Positions 27,378 to 36,885 of a DNA stretch of 64,000 nucleotides are shown piece by piece. The position numbers and the translations under genes were made by a program. The notes under the pieces were generated by a model that made no database searches, was not told the DNA's origin, and was given only the letters and a program-made list of their open reading frames with translations. This DNA is from Nitrosomonas sp. Is79A3 (GTDB lineage Bacteria; Pseudomonadota; Gammaproteobacteria; Burkholderiales; Nitrosomonadaceae). Positions within the stretch are counted from its first letter, which is position 1, and each line of letters starts with the position of its first letter. The stretch covers positions 1,116,001 to 1,180,000 of the forward strand of contig NC_015731.1 in assembly GCF_000219585.1 (NCBI RefSeq), given 5' to 3'.

Positions 27378-28022
27378 TTAGAAATGTGGTGTCCATTTGG
27401 CAAAATTACTTAATAAGGTTAATCCTGCTAATTGGCTTTTTTCTGGATGGAACTGTACAGCGAAAATATTATCTTTTGTAACAGCACAAGTAAATGGGAA
27501 AGGATAATTGCTTCGTGCTGCTATTGATGCAGAATCAGTAGTCTCGACATAATAGCTATGCACAAAATAAAAACGCGCATCTTTTGCGATACCTTCCCAT
27601 AAAGGGTGTGTAATGGCCTGATAAACTTGATTCCAACCCATATGGGGTACTTTAAGTTTTTGTCCGTCTGCCGTTGCCATGGCTGCGGCAGGAAAGTGTA
27701 CGACTTTGCCGGGCAGAATATTTAAACCTTTCACATGCCCTTCTTCGCTTTCTTCAAATAGCATTTGCAAGCCAATACAAATGCCAAGAAACGGTTTGTG
27801 AATAGCAGCTTCCATGACGGCTTCACGTAATCCGCGAATTTCCAGCTCATGCATACAATTGCGCATGGCGCCTTGCCCTGGAACGACTACACGTTTTGCT
27901 TTCCGCACAACGTCCGGGTCGCTGGTAACTGCAATCGAGGCAGCCGGTGCAACATGTTCAAGTGCTTTATGTACGGAACGTAAGTTTCCCATTCCATAAT
28001 CAACAATTGCGATATCAGTCAT
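27378..28022 (-). CDS. hisH: Imidazole glycerol phosphate synthase, glutamine amidotransferase subunit
   Basis: The 214-residue class I amidotransferase has DYGMGNLRSV, the nucleophile elbow LGICIGLQMLFEESEEG (catalytic Cys), YFVHSYYV and the catalytic His-Glu pair in AVQFHPEKSQ. It supplies ammonia to HisF through the barrel. It lies 26 bp after hisB. Confidence 0.97.
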   Translation of the reverse strand: MTDIAIVDYGMGNLRSVHKALEHVAPAASIAVTSDPDVVRKAKRVVVPGQGAMRNCMHELEIRGLREAVMEAAIHKPFLGICIGLQMLFEESEEGHVKGLNILPGKVVHFPAAAMATADGQKLKVPHMGWNQVYQAITHPLWEGIAKDARFYFVHSYYVETTDSASIAARSNYPFPFTCAVTKDNIFAVQFHPEKSQLAGLTLLSNFAKWTPHF

Positions 28023-28048
28023 ACGGTGATGTCGTTAAACAAGGTTAC

Positions 28049-28636
28049 TTATAAAGTGCCTTTGGTGGATGGAATGATCCCGGTCGCCGCCGGGTCATGT
28101 TCTATAGCCATGCGCAACGCACGCCCAAATGCTTTAAACACGGTTTCGGCTTGATGGTGCGCATTTTTTCCGGATATATTGTCGATATGCAGGGTTATCA
28201 AGCCATGATTAGTGAATCCCTGAAAAAATTCATGGATGAGATCGACGTCAAAATCACCAATACGCGCCCGGACAAAATCAACATTGAATACCAAACCGGG
28301 GCGCCCGGATAAGTCAATGACAACACGGGATAACGCCTCGTCAAGTGGTACGTAGGCATGACCATAGCGGCGCAATCCTTTTTTGTCTCCTACCGCTTTG
28401 GTGAGGGCTTGCCCAAAAGTAATGCCGATATCTTCAACAGTGTGATGTGCATCGATTTGCAAATCACCTTTGGCAGCAATTTCAAGATCTATCATGCCAT
28501 GGCGAGCAATTTGGTCGAGCATATGATCCAGAAAAGGCACGCCTGTTTCCAGAACAGATTTGCCTGTCCCATCTAAGTTCAGGGTGATGCTGATCTGAGT
28601 TTCCAGTGTATTTCGTGTGACTTGTGCCCGTCGCAT
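28049..28636 (-). CDS. hisB: Imidazoleglycerol-phosphate dehydratase
   Basis: The 195-residue monofunctional enzyme has the paired metal-binding motifs [24 protein letters not shown], and the second-half equivalents [10 protein letters not shown] and [18 protein letters not shown]. It dehydrates IGP to imidazole acetol phosphate. There is no fused phosphatase domain, so histidinol-phosphatase must be elsewhere. It sits between hisC and hisH. Confidence 0.97.
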   Translation of the reverse strand: MRRAQVTRNTLETQISITLNLDGTGKSVLETGVPFLDHMLDQIARHGMIDLEIAAKGDLQIDAHHTVEDIGITFGQALTKAVGDKKGLRRYGHAYVPLDEALSRVVIDLSGRPGLVFNVDFVRARIGDFDVDLIHEFFQGFTNHGLITLHIDNISGKNAHHQAETVFKAFGRALRMAIEHDPAATGIIPSTKGTL

Positions 28637-28677
28637 AGAATAGAATCTTTGATTAATACAAGGAAATTGAGTGGATT

Positions 28678-29763
28678 TTAAACTGTTTCACTCAGTATGG
28701 TATGAAATGTTGCGCAAAATTGAGAATTTTCATCAGGTGTACCTACCGTTACGCGCAGACAATTTTCTAATAATGGATGTGTGCCATCTAGATTCTTGAT
28801 TAGTATCTTGCGTTTCTTAAGCGCCTGAAAGATTTGACTGGCTGCATGGATACGAAACAAAATAAAATTGGCGTCCGAAGGATATACCTCAATATTGGCT
28901 ATTGTACCAAGAAATGCGCTCATTATTGTGCGTTCTGACTTGATCGCTTCTGCTTGCTCCGATAATACTGCGGTATGGTGCAATACCTTCTCTGCAATTA
29001 ATTGTGTCATTATGCCAATATTATAAGGCAAACGCACCTTTTCCAATTGCATTAGCCATTCCGGTCTGCCGATTAATAGCCCCAATCTTAAACCAGCCAA
29101 TCCTGATTTGGATAGAGTGCGCATTAACAACAAATTAGGATACTGGGCTAGCTTATCCATAAAGCTTGCATCAGCAAATGCATGATAAGCTTCATCGACA
29201 ACTACAATACCAGAAGTTGCTTGAATGATGCTTAAAATCGCTGCAGAGTCAAATAAATTCCCGGTTGGATTATTAGGGTAGGCCAGGAAAATGACAGCAG
29301 GTTTATGTTCTGCAATTGCAGCTAACATGGTTTCCAGATCAAGCGAGAAATCTTTTTTTAAGGGTATTCCAACATACTGGATATTTGCGAATGCGGCGAT
29401 CATCCGGAACATGACAAATGCAGGTTCAACACTGATTAATACCGCACCGGGTCTGGCTAGTGCCATGGCAATGATCTGGATGATTTCATCCGATCCATTG
29501 CCTAGCAGGATTTCCATATCATCGGAAATGGATAACGCCTGACGCAACGCTGCTTTCAGTGAGGCAGCACTGGCATCGGGATAGCGGTTTACCGGAGCAT
29601 TGGCAGTGAGTTGTGCAATTTCTTCACGTAATACAGGCGGTAACGGATAGGGATTTTCCATGGCATCCAGCTTAATCATGCCGGTTGCTGGGGGCACATG
29701 ATAAGCCGAGAGTGCGAGAATTTCCGGGCGGATAATTTGATCGGGATGATAAAAATTAGGCAT
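28678..29763 (-). CDS. hisC: Histidinol-phosphate aminotransferase
   Basis: This 361-residue PLP enzyme of fold type I contains [53 protein letters not shown] and the PLP lysine in [18 protein letters not shown]. It opens the his-hinT-tat string on the minus strand; gaps between all these genes are under 90 bp, so one transcript is likely. The HDOD gene ends 94 bp upstream in the same direction. Confidence 0.96.
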   Translation of the reverse strand: MPNFYHPDQIIRPEILALSAYHVPPATGMIKLDAMENPYPLPPVLREEIAQLTANAPVNRYPDASAASLKAALRQALSISDDMEILLGNGSDEIIQIIAMALARPGAVLISVEPAFVMFRMIAAFANIQYVGIPLKKDFSLDLETMLAAIAEHKPAVIFLAYPNNPTGNLFDSAAILSIIQATSGIVVVDEAYHAFADASFMDKLAQYPNLLLMRTLSKSGLAGLRLGLLIGRPEWLMQLEKVRLPYNIGIMTQLIAEKVLHHTAVLSEQAEAIKSERTIMSAFLGTIANIEVYPSDANFILFRIHAASQIFQALKKRKILIKNLDGTHPLLENCLRVTVGTPDENSQFCATFHTILSETV

Positions 29764-29857
29764 AGATGTTTATTTTAACTCAATACGGGTTTTATAGTTA
29801 AAATTGTCATTGAGAATCTGACTACACTGGCGATGGCAAATTGCATCGCTGAGCTTT

Positions 29858-30742
29858 CTAAGCTGCTAACTCTTGAGCCAGTGTGAGAAATTCGCTTTGA
29901 CACCCACGAATTTTTTCTTGTGCCGCTTTAGCTTCCAATTCATTGATTCCCAAGCTTTCCATGAGTGTTAACGTGTCGACATAGGGACAGCCATCAGTCA
30001 GCGCCGGATTTTGTAGTAACCGATTGGCTATGGCGAGCAGCTTTACATAGGATGCATGTTTGCCAGAGTAATCCGGAAAATGCTGTTCAGCCACGGTGAT
30101 TGCAATCTCTTCCGGCAAATTCCATACTTTGATCAGATACATGCCAATCGTATCATGTGTGATGCCGAAAACCTGTAATTGCAGTGAGCGTGCATCTTGC
30201 CCCGGATAGCGGGTAACCAAATCATTCAGATAAGAGAATTCTTTGGGATACAAGTGTCCAAATAATAAATATCCAAAATTGTGAAATAGCCCGCTGAGAA
30301 AGGCAAGTTCGCAGTTTATAAGGTTTTTCTTTGTCATAATATGACAGAGTTCGCGGCATAGTGCGGCGCATTCAAACGTTTGGCTCCAGATACGAACACG
30401 GCCTAGTGTGCCATGATTGGGTAGTTTGAGGCAACCCGATGAGGCAATGCTCATTGAAAGATTGAGCGCAGTATTAAAGCCCAAGACCAAAGATATGGCA
30501 TGATGAACTGAGTTGATCCGGTTGCCATAGCCAAAAACAGACATGCGGGCATACTTTAGAATAAAAGCAGCCAAACTGGGATCTTTTTCAATTAAACTGG
30601 TAAGTTGTTCCAGGTTTGCATCGGGAGTATTGCGTAGCTTTAAAAGTTCGCGAGCTGTCTCTGGAAACGGAGGAACTTGCCCAGCTTGTTGTAGGATGCT
30701 GCGGAAGTTCTGGCTGAATTCCAGCTTGTTAAAAATCAACAT
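29858..30742 (-). CDS. HDOD-domain protein
   Basis: The 294-residue protein is a stand-alone HDOD domain: VPPFPETARELLKLRNTPDA, the LTSLIEKDPSLAAFILKYAR helix pair, HAISLVLGFNTALNLSMSIA, and a degraded HD-like GLFHNFGYLLFGHLYP. HDOD proteins lack phosphodiesterase activity and act as signalling or scaffold modules. No GGDEF, EAL or kinase domain is fused. It lies upstream of hisC and is co-directional, but the 94-bp gap may hold the his promoter. No partner is evident. Confidence 0.9.
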   Translation of the reverse strand: MLIFNKLEFSQNFRSILQQAGQVPPFPETARELLKLRNTPDANLEQLTSLIEKDPSLAAFILKYARMSVFGYGNRINSVHHAISLVLGFNTALNLSMSIASSGCLKLPNHGTLGRVRIWSQTFECAALCRELCHIMTKKNLINCELAFLSGLFHNFGYLLFGHLYPKEFSYLNDLVTRYPGQDARSLQLQVFGITHDTIGMYLIKVWNLPEEIAITVAEQHFPDYSGKHASYVKLLAIANRLLQNPALTDGCPYVDTLTLMESLGINELEAKAAQEKIRGCQSEFLTLAQELAA

Positions 30743-30907
30743 TAATACGATCTCACGATTTTAGTTTATGGTGTAGCGCCAGCTCAATTCTTATTTTTGT
30801 GAGCTTTTGCACTGCAAGAAATTTCGTTGAAGAGCGATGGCTAAAAATATGAGGAAAATTTGCCGTAATCATTATCGGCAGTTTTTTTGCTTTCTTTAAT
30901 GGAATAT

Positions 30908-32095
30908 TTATAACAAACGGCTCATATCTCCAGCACTAAACCCGATAAGGGGTTCGGAGAAATTTTTTCCAAAAGCGATGACCTTAAACAGTTCACCCAT
31001 TTCAGCAGGACTGATCAGTTTTTGTAGTTGACTGGATTGTGGCAAAAAGCTGCTCGTATCTTCTGCGGGTGTTTGTGCCAGGATTGCGGTAATGCCGCAA
31101 TTAATTAAAAAATATGCTTGGGTGGTATAACCCAGAAGCGGCAGTCCGCTATCTTCCGCAGCCTGGGTAATGGCACTAAAATCAACATGACTGGTGATAT
31201 CCTGCAAGCCGGGTAGGTAAAAAGGATCATCATGTGCATAATGCCGGTAGTGGCACATCAGTGTGCCTTGATTGCGCTGAGGATGATAGTACTCGCTACG
31301 GCCAAAACCATAGTCAATCAATAGAATGACGCCCTGTTGTAAGATACTTGCCAGACTGCGCATAAAGTGACCAGCCGTCAGATTAATTTCGCTGACATAG
31401 GAATAGGGCAAGAGATTTTCCGGATTGATCTGAGGTGTTAACTGGTTGGCAATATGATTGAGTTCTGCAAGATTAATAGGCCGATCTTGCCACGCAAATT
31501 GATTGCTTTGCCATGTAACACCTCGCTCAGATAATTTATCATTATACCACTTCACAATGTGGACTGGCATTGCATCCAGCACTTCATTAGCAAGAATGGT
31601 GCCAGTAAATTGAGCGGGCAATTGCTCTAGCCATTCGATCAAATGCACAAGGTGGGGTGCTTTATTGGCAAGCAGCATTTGCTGCCGCTGACGTAGCTCG
31701 GTACTGACTTCCAGAATAAAATATTTTCCGGGTAAAGCATCGGATTTTTCCAGTTCGAGCAGTAAGTCCAGTGCCAGTTTTCCGGATCCGGCACCAAATT
31801 CAAGAATGTCTGCGTGTTCAATTTGCTGGGAAATTTGTAGAACCTGTTGTGCCAGTGTGCGGCCAAACAACGAAGAAATTTCCGGTGCCGTGACAAAATC
31901 ACCCGCGCTTCCCAGTTTGGTTGCTCCACTACTGTAATAGCCCATTCCCGGTGCATACAAAGCCAGATTCATAAACTGTTCGAATGGAATCCAGCCACCC
32001 GCTGCATGAATCTTATCGCGAATCAACGTTTGTACAGCGTGACTGTGAGCCAGTGCGATTTCACTGGCAGGTGGCAAGGTGGCATGTAAAGACAT
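30908..32095 (-). CDS. MidA/NDUFAF7-like SAM-dependent methyltransferase
   Basis: Start chosen at ATG 32095 (MSLHATLPP...), giving 395 residues. The protein belongs to the DUF185/MidA family: GGWIPFEQFMNLALYAPGMGYYSSG, GDFVTAPEISSLFGRTLA, the SAM-binding ILEFGAGSGKLALDLL, LANEVLDAMPVH and LLIDYGFGRSEYYHPQR. The eukaryotic member methylates an arginine of complex I NDUFS2; the bacterial substrate is not established. It diverges from the SDR gene at 32.18 kb, with an 84-bp shared promoter region. Confidence 0.93.
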   Translation of the reverse strand: MSLHATLPPASEIALAHSHAVQTLIRDKIHAAGGWIPFEQFMNLALYAPGMGYYSSGATKLGSAGDFVTAPEISSLFGRTLAQQVLQISQQIEHADILEFGAGSGKLALDLLLELEKSDALPGKYFILEVSTELRQRQQMLLANKAPHLVHLIEWLEQLPAQFTGTILANEVLDAMPVHIVKWYNDKLSERGVTWQSNQFAWQDRPINLAELNHIANQLTPQINPENLLPYSYVSEINLTAGHFMRSLASILQQGVILLIDYGFGRSEYYHPQRNQGTLMCHYRHYAHDDPFYLPGLQDITSHVDFSAITQAAEDSGLPLLGYTTQAYFLINCGITAILAQTPAEDTSSFLPQSSQLQKLISPAEMGELFKVIAFGKNFSEPLIGFSAGDMSRLL

Positions 32096-32179
32096 AAGCA
32101 AGTATATTTCTTTGTGGTAGATTGCAAAAGTTGTCAATGAAACGGGTCATAGTTTAGCAGCACTTTGAAGGAGGCGTAT

Positions 32180-32920
32180 GTGCAAGGAAAAGTGATATTG
32201 GTTACCGGCGGAGCGAAGCGGGTAGGAGCCGCCATCTGCCGCAGGTTGCATGCACAAGGAGCCAGATTGGTTGTGCATTACCGGTCTTCACTCGACGAAG
32301 CCAAGGTATTGTACGATGAATTAACTCAAAAGCGTTCTGATTCAATTGCTTTGGTTCAGGCAGATTTGCTTGACACAGAATTATTGCCAGAATTGATAGA
32401 AAAGGCAACTAACCGGTTCGGGCAACTGGATGTGTTGATTAATAATGCCTCGAGCTTTTTCCCGACATTGCTGCAGCAATGCACGCTAGAAGACTGGGAT
32501 GATCTTGTCGGCAGTAATCTCCGGGCGCCACTGTTTTTATCCCAAGCAGCAGCACCTTATCTGAAAGCTCAACGGGGTTGTGTCGTGAATATTGTGGATA
32601 TCCATACCGAGCGGCCATTAAAGAATTATATGATCTACAATGCCGCCAAAGGCGGGCTATTATCACTGACCAAGTCACTGGCCGTGGAAATGGCGCCCGA
32701 AGTGCGTGTCAATGGTGTTTCGCCGGGGCCTATTTTATGGCCGGAAGATGGGGAGTGGGCCGACGAAGCGGCGCGCCAGCATATAATCGCCAGTACACTG
32801 CTCAAACGTTGCGGCGAACCGGATGATATTGCCAAAACCGTACAATTTCTAATTGCCGATGCGCCTTATATTACCGGGCAGATTATTGCTGTGGATGGCG
32901 GGCGGAGTATTCATTTGTAG
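32180..32920 (+). CDS. Pteridine reductase-like short-chain dehydrogenase
   Basis: GTG 32180 follows AAGGAGG (32168-32174), so it is preferred over an in-frame TTG at 32165; the product is 246 residues. It has the glycine-rich VTGGAKRVGAAICRRLH with Arg after GGAK (pteridine reductase type), HYRSS for NADP(H) preference, INNASSFFPT, and the catalytic YNAAKGG. The family reduces biopterin or dihydrofolate (FolM/PTR1). The IS3 element begins about 65 bp downstream. Confidence 0.88.
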   Translation: MQGKVILVTGGAKRVGAAICRRLHAQGARLVVHYRSSLDEAKVLYDELTQKRSDSIALVQADLLDTELLPELIEKATNRFGQLDVLINNASSFFPTLLQQCTLEDWDDLVGSNLRAPLFLSQAAAPYLKAQRGCVVNIVDIHTERPLKNYMIYNAAKGGLLSLTKSLAVEMAPEVRVNGVSPGPILWPEDGEWADEAARQHIIASTLLKRCGEPDDIAKTVQFLIADAPYITGQIIAVDGGRSIHL

Positions 32921-33029
32921 TGTGAGATGGTCATCGCGAGAGAGCGGAAGAATGACAACATACAGTAACAAATCCAAAATGAGGTTCCCTCTGTTTTTCG
33001 TCTTCCAACAGGCGAACAGTTTTATGCTA

Positions 33030-33905
33030 TCAGCTTTTTCTTCTGTTGAGGATTAGCCAGTCATTTAGAAACCTCATTGGCGATTTATAGCCTAACGTTG
33101 AGTGCTGCCGTTTCCGGTTGTAAAGTACCTCGATGTACTCGAAGCTCATGGCAGCCATCTCTGCGCGTGTTTCATAACGCAGTCCATGTACTCGCTCGTT
33201 CTTGAAGCTATTGAACCAACTTTCGGTTGGGGCATTATCCCAACAATTACCTTTACGGCTCATTGAGCAGATCATGCCGTATTTCTTGAGCCTTCTCTGA
33301 AATTCTTTGCTGGCATATTGGCTACCCCGATCTGAGTGGTGCATCAATCCTGCTGCAGGTTTCTTGCGAAACCATGCCATCGTTGCATCTGTAACGATGT
33401 CTGCAGTCATGCGCGGTTTCAGCGACCAGCCAACCACCTCACGGTTAAACAGATCAAGCACGATAGCCAGATATAGCCAGCCCTCATCTGTCCATAGGTA
33501 AGTGAAGTCGAACGTCCAGACCTGATTAGGCGCGACTGGGTTGAAATTCCGATCCAGCAGATTCGGTGCAATCGGCAGATTGTGCCTGGAGTCCGTCGTT
33601 ATCTTGTAGCGCCGCTTGTGCCTTGCACGAATGCCGTTCTCTCGCATTAGACGTTCAACCCGCTTCTTGGAAGCTGGAAACCCACGGTCACGCAATTCTC
33701 TGACCATTCTCGGACTACCGTAGATCCCCTTGAGTTCGGCATGAATAGATTGGATCAGCGTCAGCATTTGAGTGTCGGTGAGGCGTTTGCGATCCGGTTT
33801 GCTACCACGCTTCCACGACCGGTATCCGCTCACGCTGACATCTAATATCGTACACATCTCGGCGAGAGAAAACTCCCGTTGCTTATCAATCCAGGCGTAC
33901 TTCAC
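33030..33905 (-). CDS. IS3-family transposase OrfB (rve integrase core)
   Basis: The 291-residue frame has the IS3 OrfB layout: HTH_21 region (GIYGSPRMVRELRDRGFPAS, RLMRENGIRARHKRR), then the integrase core with WTFDFTYLWTDEGWLYLAIV (first Asp), HHSDRGSQYAS (second Asp) and GNCWDNAPTESWFNSFKNE (Glu). It is intact. It is normally made as an OrfAB fusion by -1 frameshifting at the A-run at 33934-33941. Confidence 0.95.
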   Translation of the reverse strand: MKYAWIDKQREFSLAEMCTILDVSVSGYRSWKRGSKPDRKRLTDTQMLTLIQSIHAELKGIYGSPRMVRELRDRGFPASKKRVERLMRENGIRARHKRRYKITTDSRHNLPIAPNLLDRNFNPVAPNQVWTFDFTYLWTDEGWLYLAIVLDLFNREVVGWSLKPRMTADIVTDATMAWFRKKPAAGLMHHSDRGSQYASKEFQRRLKKYGMICSMSRKGNCWDNAPTESWFNSFKNERVHGLRYETRAEMAAMSFEYIEVLYNRKRQHSTLGYKSPMRFLNDWLILNRRKS

Positions 33906-34195
33906 ACAACATCTCTCGCGAAGTACGCCGTTGCTTTTTTTAGGATCTCACACTCCCGTTTCAGCCTTACGTTCTCAGCACGTAACCGGGATAGATCCAT
34001 TTGTTCCGGTGTGACAACCTTGGTACCCTTACCGTTAAGTTTGCCTGCCTCCGCCAACTTTACCCAGTTGCGCAGTGTTTGTTCTACCAGTCCCAGTTCC
34101 TTCGCTACCAGAACAATCGACTTTCCCATCTTCACTTGCTTGACCGCTTGCTCCTTGAACTCGGTCGTGTATTCCTGCTTCGGTATCTTCTTCAT
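33902..34195 (-). CDS. IS3-family transposase OrfA (helix-turn-helix)
   Basis: The 97-residue protein begins MKKIPKQEYTTEFKEQAVKQ, followed by an HTH (VAKELGLVEQTLRNWVK) and a leucine-zipper segment (LRAENVRLKRECEILKKA). A slippery run of seven A residues (read on the minus strand, 33934-33941) near the LKK codons would shift ribosomes into the OrfB frame. OrfA and OrfB overlap by 4 bp. Confidence 0.94.
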   Translation of the reverse strand: MKKIPKQEYTTEFKEQAVKQVKMGKSIVLVAKELGLVEQTLRNWVKLAEAGKLNGKGTKVVTPEQMDLSRLRAENVRLKRECEILKKATAYFARDVV

Positions 34196-34306
34196 CGTCT
34201 TCCTCTCAATAGTAACGTTAATTGTACGTCATCCTTGGAAGACTATTTTTCGGGGGAAGCTCAATCCAGAGCGCGTTGCTTCTTACTTCCAAGATCCGTA
34301 CGTAAA

Positions 34307-34335
34307 ATATGCCGCTTAAAACTATTTAATGGCCG
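34307..34335. repeat. Possible MITE-B end fragment
   Basis: ATGCCGC (34309) and CTATTTAATGGCCG (34322-34335) match the right part of MITE-B at 39.4 kb, but the centre is missing. It sits between the IS3 element and yraN. It is too short to be certain. Confidence 0.35.
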
Positions 34336-34376
34336 GATCAATAAATTAGGTTTGCAACAAATGGTGGGAAGATTGC

Positions 34377-34739
34377 TTACTCACCAAACGCATTTTTGAT
34401 CCAGTTAATCTCTTGCCCATTATCACCCGACAGTAATATTGCATCAAAGCGGCAGGGCGGCTCGCAGTTTATTGCAGACAAATAATGCCGTGCGGTACGT
34501 AATAGCTTGGTCTGCTTTGCCGGTGTGATACTGGCAGCAGCGCCGCCGAACATCTCGTTAGTTCGCATGCGCACTTCAATAAACACCAGCGTGCTTCCGT
34601 CGCGCATAATCAGGTCAATTTCTCCAAAGCGGCAGTGATAGTTTTGTGCGATCAGCACCAAATGTTGCCGTTGCAGATACGATACGGCTACTTGCTCGGC
34701 ATCACTGCCTTTCATTTTCTGTGGTATTTTTTTGTACAT
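34377..34739 (-). CDS. yraN: YraN family (UPF0102) nuclease-like protein
   Basis: With ATG 34739 the protein has 120 residues; ATG 34715 is an alternative. It shows the UPF0102 signature: GSDAEQVAVSYLQRQHLVLIAQNYHCRFGEIDLI, then GSTLVFIEVRMR (endonuclease-like E-x-R core) and RTARHYLS, CRFDAIL. The family has a restriction-endonuclease-like fold and is probably involved in DNA processing; its substrate is not established. It overlaps the 3' end of the LpoA-like gene, the yraM-yraN arrangement of proteobacteria. The conserved F-V-E-V-K lysine is replaced by Arg (FIEVRMR). Confidence 0.88.
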   Translation of the reverse strand: MYKKIPQKMKGSDAEQVAVSYLQRQHLVLIAQNYHCRFGEIDLIMRDGSTLVFIEVRMRTNEMFGGAAASITPAKQTKLLRTARHYLSAINCEPPCRFDAILLSGDNGQEINWIKNAFGE

Positions 34740-35820
34740 CCAGAAGCCGTACTTTACCTTGCTCAAATTGAGCAGCAACGGCTTCACGGATAAATTGATT
34801 GGGTGGTGCAAAGTGAATATATCCGGTTACACCGTCAAAAGAAATTTCTTCAAGGGATTGTGGTTGCAGTAGATAGGTCATCAAGCGGAATGCATCAATA
34901 CCCAAAGCATAGAGACGTTCCATATCGGCACTCTTGGCATTGCCGGTGTGGCGGTAGGCCATGACAGCAGGGTGATCGGGTTGTATTAACCAGGGCATAT
35001 CGAGAAACTGGATGCCATTCAAGTCATTATTGAGCAGGAAATTATCGGCGCCGGTAAAAATCTGCGATGTGGCATACACCGGCACATCCGGGTCAAGGTA
35101 TGTCCGCAGCACACGTGACTTGGCGGAATCCAGAGCAAGGAAAACCAGATGATTGCTACCTGCTGTCAAATTACGGAATTGTTGCAGTCTGGCTGGATCC
35201 TCGGAATAGCGGAATGATTCAGCAGTTTTGCCATTTTCACTTTGCCACTGTTGCATAAAAGCATTTTGCAAGCGTTTGGATAACGGGCCGTCATCGCCGA
35301 TGACAATGGCATGGTTTCTGCCGCTATTCTGCGCCAATTTTGCGATTTGACTGGCCTCTGTTTCCATTTGCAGGCCAAACAAATAAAATTTGGGCGGCAA
35401 TGCAACAGTATTGTCCACTGTGTTCAATGCTAAAGTAGGTACTTTTAATAGGTTGCTGGAGGCCATGGCCGAAACACCATCGCGGGTAAGTGGCCCCACA
35501 ATGAATACAGCGCCAGCAGTCAATGCTTCATGATAAGTAACGAGAATATCGAGCGGATCGTCCGTAGTGGAATATACCCGGATGATCAATGGCAGTGGTT
35601 GACCGCGCATTGTGGCGGCTACGAAGCCGTCTTTTACGATGTTGGCCGCTGCCCCAAATGACGACGATTCTAGCGGTAATAGCAGGGCAATATGTGGCAC
35701 AAGTGGCGATTCATAGGTGCTTTCCGGTTGAGGGTGTTCTTCCGGTTGAGTGGCCATTGCCAGCCGGCTGCCGTATAGTGCAAGGATTGCTACCAGGACA
35801 ATTGTAAAAAAACGTTGCAT
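34702..35820 (-). CDS. LpoA/LppC-like penicillin-binding protein activator
   Basis: Start at ATG 35820 gives 372 residues with signal peptide MQRFFTIVLVAILALYGSRL. The mature part is a periplasmic-binding-protein-like domain: PHIALLLPLESSSFGAAANIVKDGF, FIVGPLTRDGVSAMA, PTLALNTVD, FYLFGLQMETEASQIA, and a DALRLMTYLL-like ending. E. coli LpoA (about 680 residues) adds an N-terminal TPR domain that is absent here. No lipobox Cys is seen, so it may be soluble in the periplasm. It diverges from rsmI with only 10 bp between starts. Confidence 0.85.
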   Translation of the reverse strand: MQRFFTIVLVAILALYGSRLAMATQPEEHPQPESTYESPLVPHIALLLPLESSSFGAAANIVKDGFVAATMRGQPLPLIIRVYSTTDDPLDILVTYHEALTAGAVFIVGPLTRDGVSAMASSNLLKVPTLALNTVDNTVALPPKFYLFGLQMETEASQIAKLAQNSGRNHAIVIGDDGPLSKRLQNAFMQQWQSENGKTAESFRYSEDPARLQQFRNLTAGSNHLVFLALDSAKSRVLRTYLDPDVPVYATSQIFTGADNFLLNNDLNGIQFLDMPWLIQPDHPAVMAYRHTGNAKSADMERLYALGIDAFRLMTYLLQPQSLEEISFDGVTGYIHFAPPNQFIREAVAAQFEQGKVRLLDVQKNTTENERQ

Positions 35821-35830
35821 AGTGAGGATT

Positions 35831-36676
35831 ATGCTGGAAAAAATTGCATTATATGTGGTTGCCACACCAATAGGAAATTTAAGCGATATCGGCTTGCGTG
35901 CACTGGACATACTGGCGAAAGTGGATGTGGTTGCGGCTGAGCACATACAAAATTCCAGGCATTTATTGGCAGCGCATTCTATTACGGCAAAGCTGATCAG
36001 CTTGCATCAGCACAATGAAACGGCTGTTACGGACAAAATATTAACACTATTGAATTCCGGGAAAAGTGTTGCCTTGGTGACTGACGCAGGTACTCCCGGT
36101 ATTTCCGATCCCGGCGCAATTCTGGTTAAGCACGTGCGTGAACAAGGTTATCCGGTTATTCCAGTTCCAGGCGCTAATGCAGCAATCTGTGCTCTGTCCG
36201 CAGCCGGTATCATGAACCCGCATTTTCTGTTTTACGGTTTTCTACCTGCTAAATCCGGGTTGCGCAAACGTGAATTAACCGCATTAAAATCCCAGCAGTG
36301 TACTTTGGTATTTTATGAAGCACCCCATCGCATTCTGGAATGCGTGGCTGATATGATGGATATTTTTGGGCCGCATCGCCAACTGACCATTGCCCGGGAA
36401 TTAACCAAGTTATTTGAAACGATCCATACGGGAACACTGGAAGAAATGCTTGCCTGGCTCCAGGCAGATACCAACCAGCAAAAAGGCGAGTTTGTTTTGT
36501 TGCTGTCCGGTGCAGAAATCCTGGATAAATCTGAGACCAGCGAACACGCCCGGCATACATTAGAATGTTTGCTCGCTGAATTGCCATTAAAGCAGGCAGT
36601 TAAATTGGCCACAGCAATTACAGGCGAAAACAAAAATACACTTTATCAACTGGCACTGGATTTAACGGGCCGTTGA
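35831..36676 (+). CDS. rsmI: 16S rRNA 2'-O-ribose C1402 methyltransferase
   Basis: ATG 35831 follows GTGAGGA and gives 281 residues. The SAM-dependent tetrapyrrole-methylase fold is clear: LYVVATPIGNLSDI, VVAAEHIQNSRHLL, LVTDAGTPGISDPG, PVPGANAAICALSAAG, FLPAKSGLRKREL and YEAPHRI. RsmI methylates the 2'-O of C1402 in the decoding centre. The last three codons (ACG GGC CGT, then TGA) come partly from a MITE inserted at TTAA. Without it the frame would read LKTAGYRE and stop at TAG, so the catalytic part is untouched. It diverges from the LpoA-like gene. Confidence 0.95.
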   Translation: MLEKIALYVVATPIGNLSDIGLRALDILAKVDVVAAEHIQNSRHLLAAHSITAKLISLHQHNETAVTDKILTLLNSGKSVALVTDAGTPGISDPGAILVKHVREQGYPVIPVPGANAAICALSAAGIMNPHFLFYGFLPAKSGLRKRELTALKSQQCTLVFYEAPHRILECVADMMDIFGPHRQLTIARELTKLFETIHTGTLEEMLAWLQADTNQQKGEFVLLLSGAEILDKSETSEHARHTLECLLAELPLKQAVKLATAITGENKNTLYQLALDLTGR

Positions 36677-36805
36677 AAAACGTTTTCGAGGCAGCCGATG
36701 CAAGGCAAAAACAGGCGAAAAGGCGCAGTTTATGCTTAATAAATGAGCATTTTGAGTCTGTTTTTAACACCGTAGCGGCAACGCAGATAGTTCTTAAACG
36801 GCCTG
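36666..36805. mobile_element. MITE-A copy 2 (140 bp)
   Basis: The element is about 95 percent identical to copy 1 by eye, in the same orientation. It begins CGGGCCGTTGAAAAAC and ends at GGCCTG (36800-36805), with TTAA on both flanks (36662-36665 and 36806-36809). It overlaps the end of rsmI and supplies its stop codon. Confidence 0.85.
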
Positions 36806-36847
36806 TTAAAGACGGCAGGATATCGCGAATAGCCTAAATGGCTGCGC

Positions 36848-36853
36848 TATAAT
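36848..36853 (+). promoter_or_regulatory. -10 element for pyrC
   Basis: A consensus TATAAT lies 33 bp before the pyrC GTG start and just downstream of MITE-A copy 2. No good -35 hexamer is seen at the expected distance. Confidence 0.45.
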
Positions 36854-36885
36854 GCAATCACAATCAACATTACAACTGACAAAAC

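Larger units (their letters stand above)
32985..34258 (-). mobile_element. IS3-family insertion sequence (about 1.27 kb)
   Basis: The element holds an orfA/orfB pair on the minus strand. Imperfect ends are visible: TTCCC (32985) with GTCTTCCAA (33000-33008) on the left, and TTGGAAGAC (34235-34243) with GGGAA (34254-34258) on the right. No convincing target duplication was identified, so the outer limits are approximate. It lies between the SDR gene and yraN. Confidence 0.8.
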
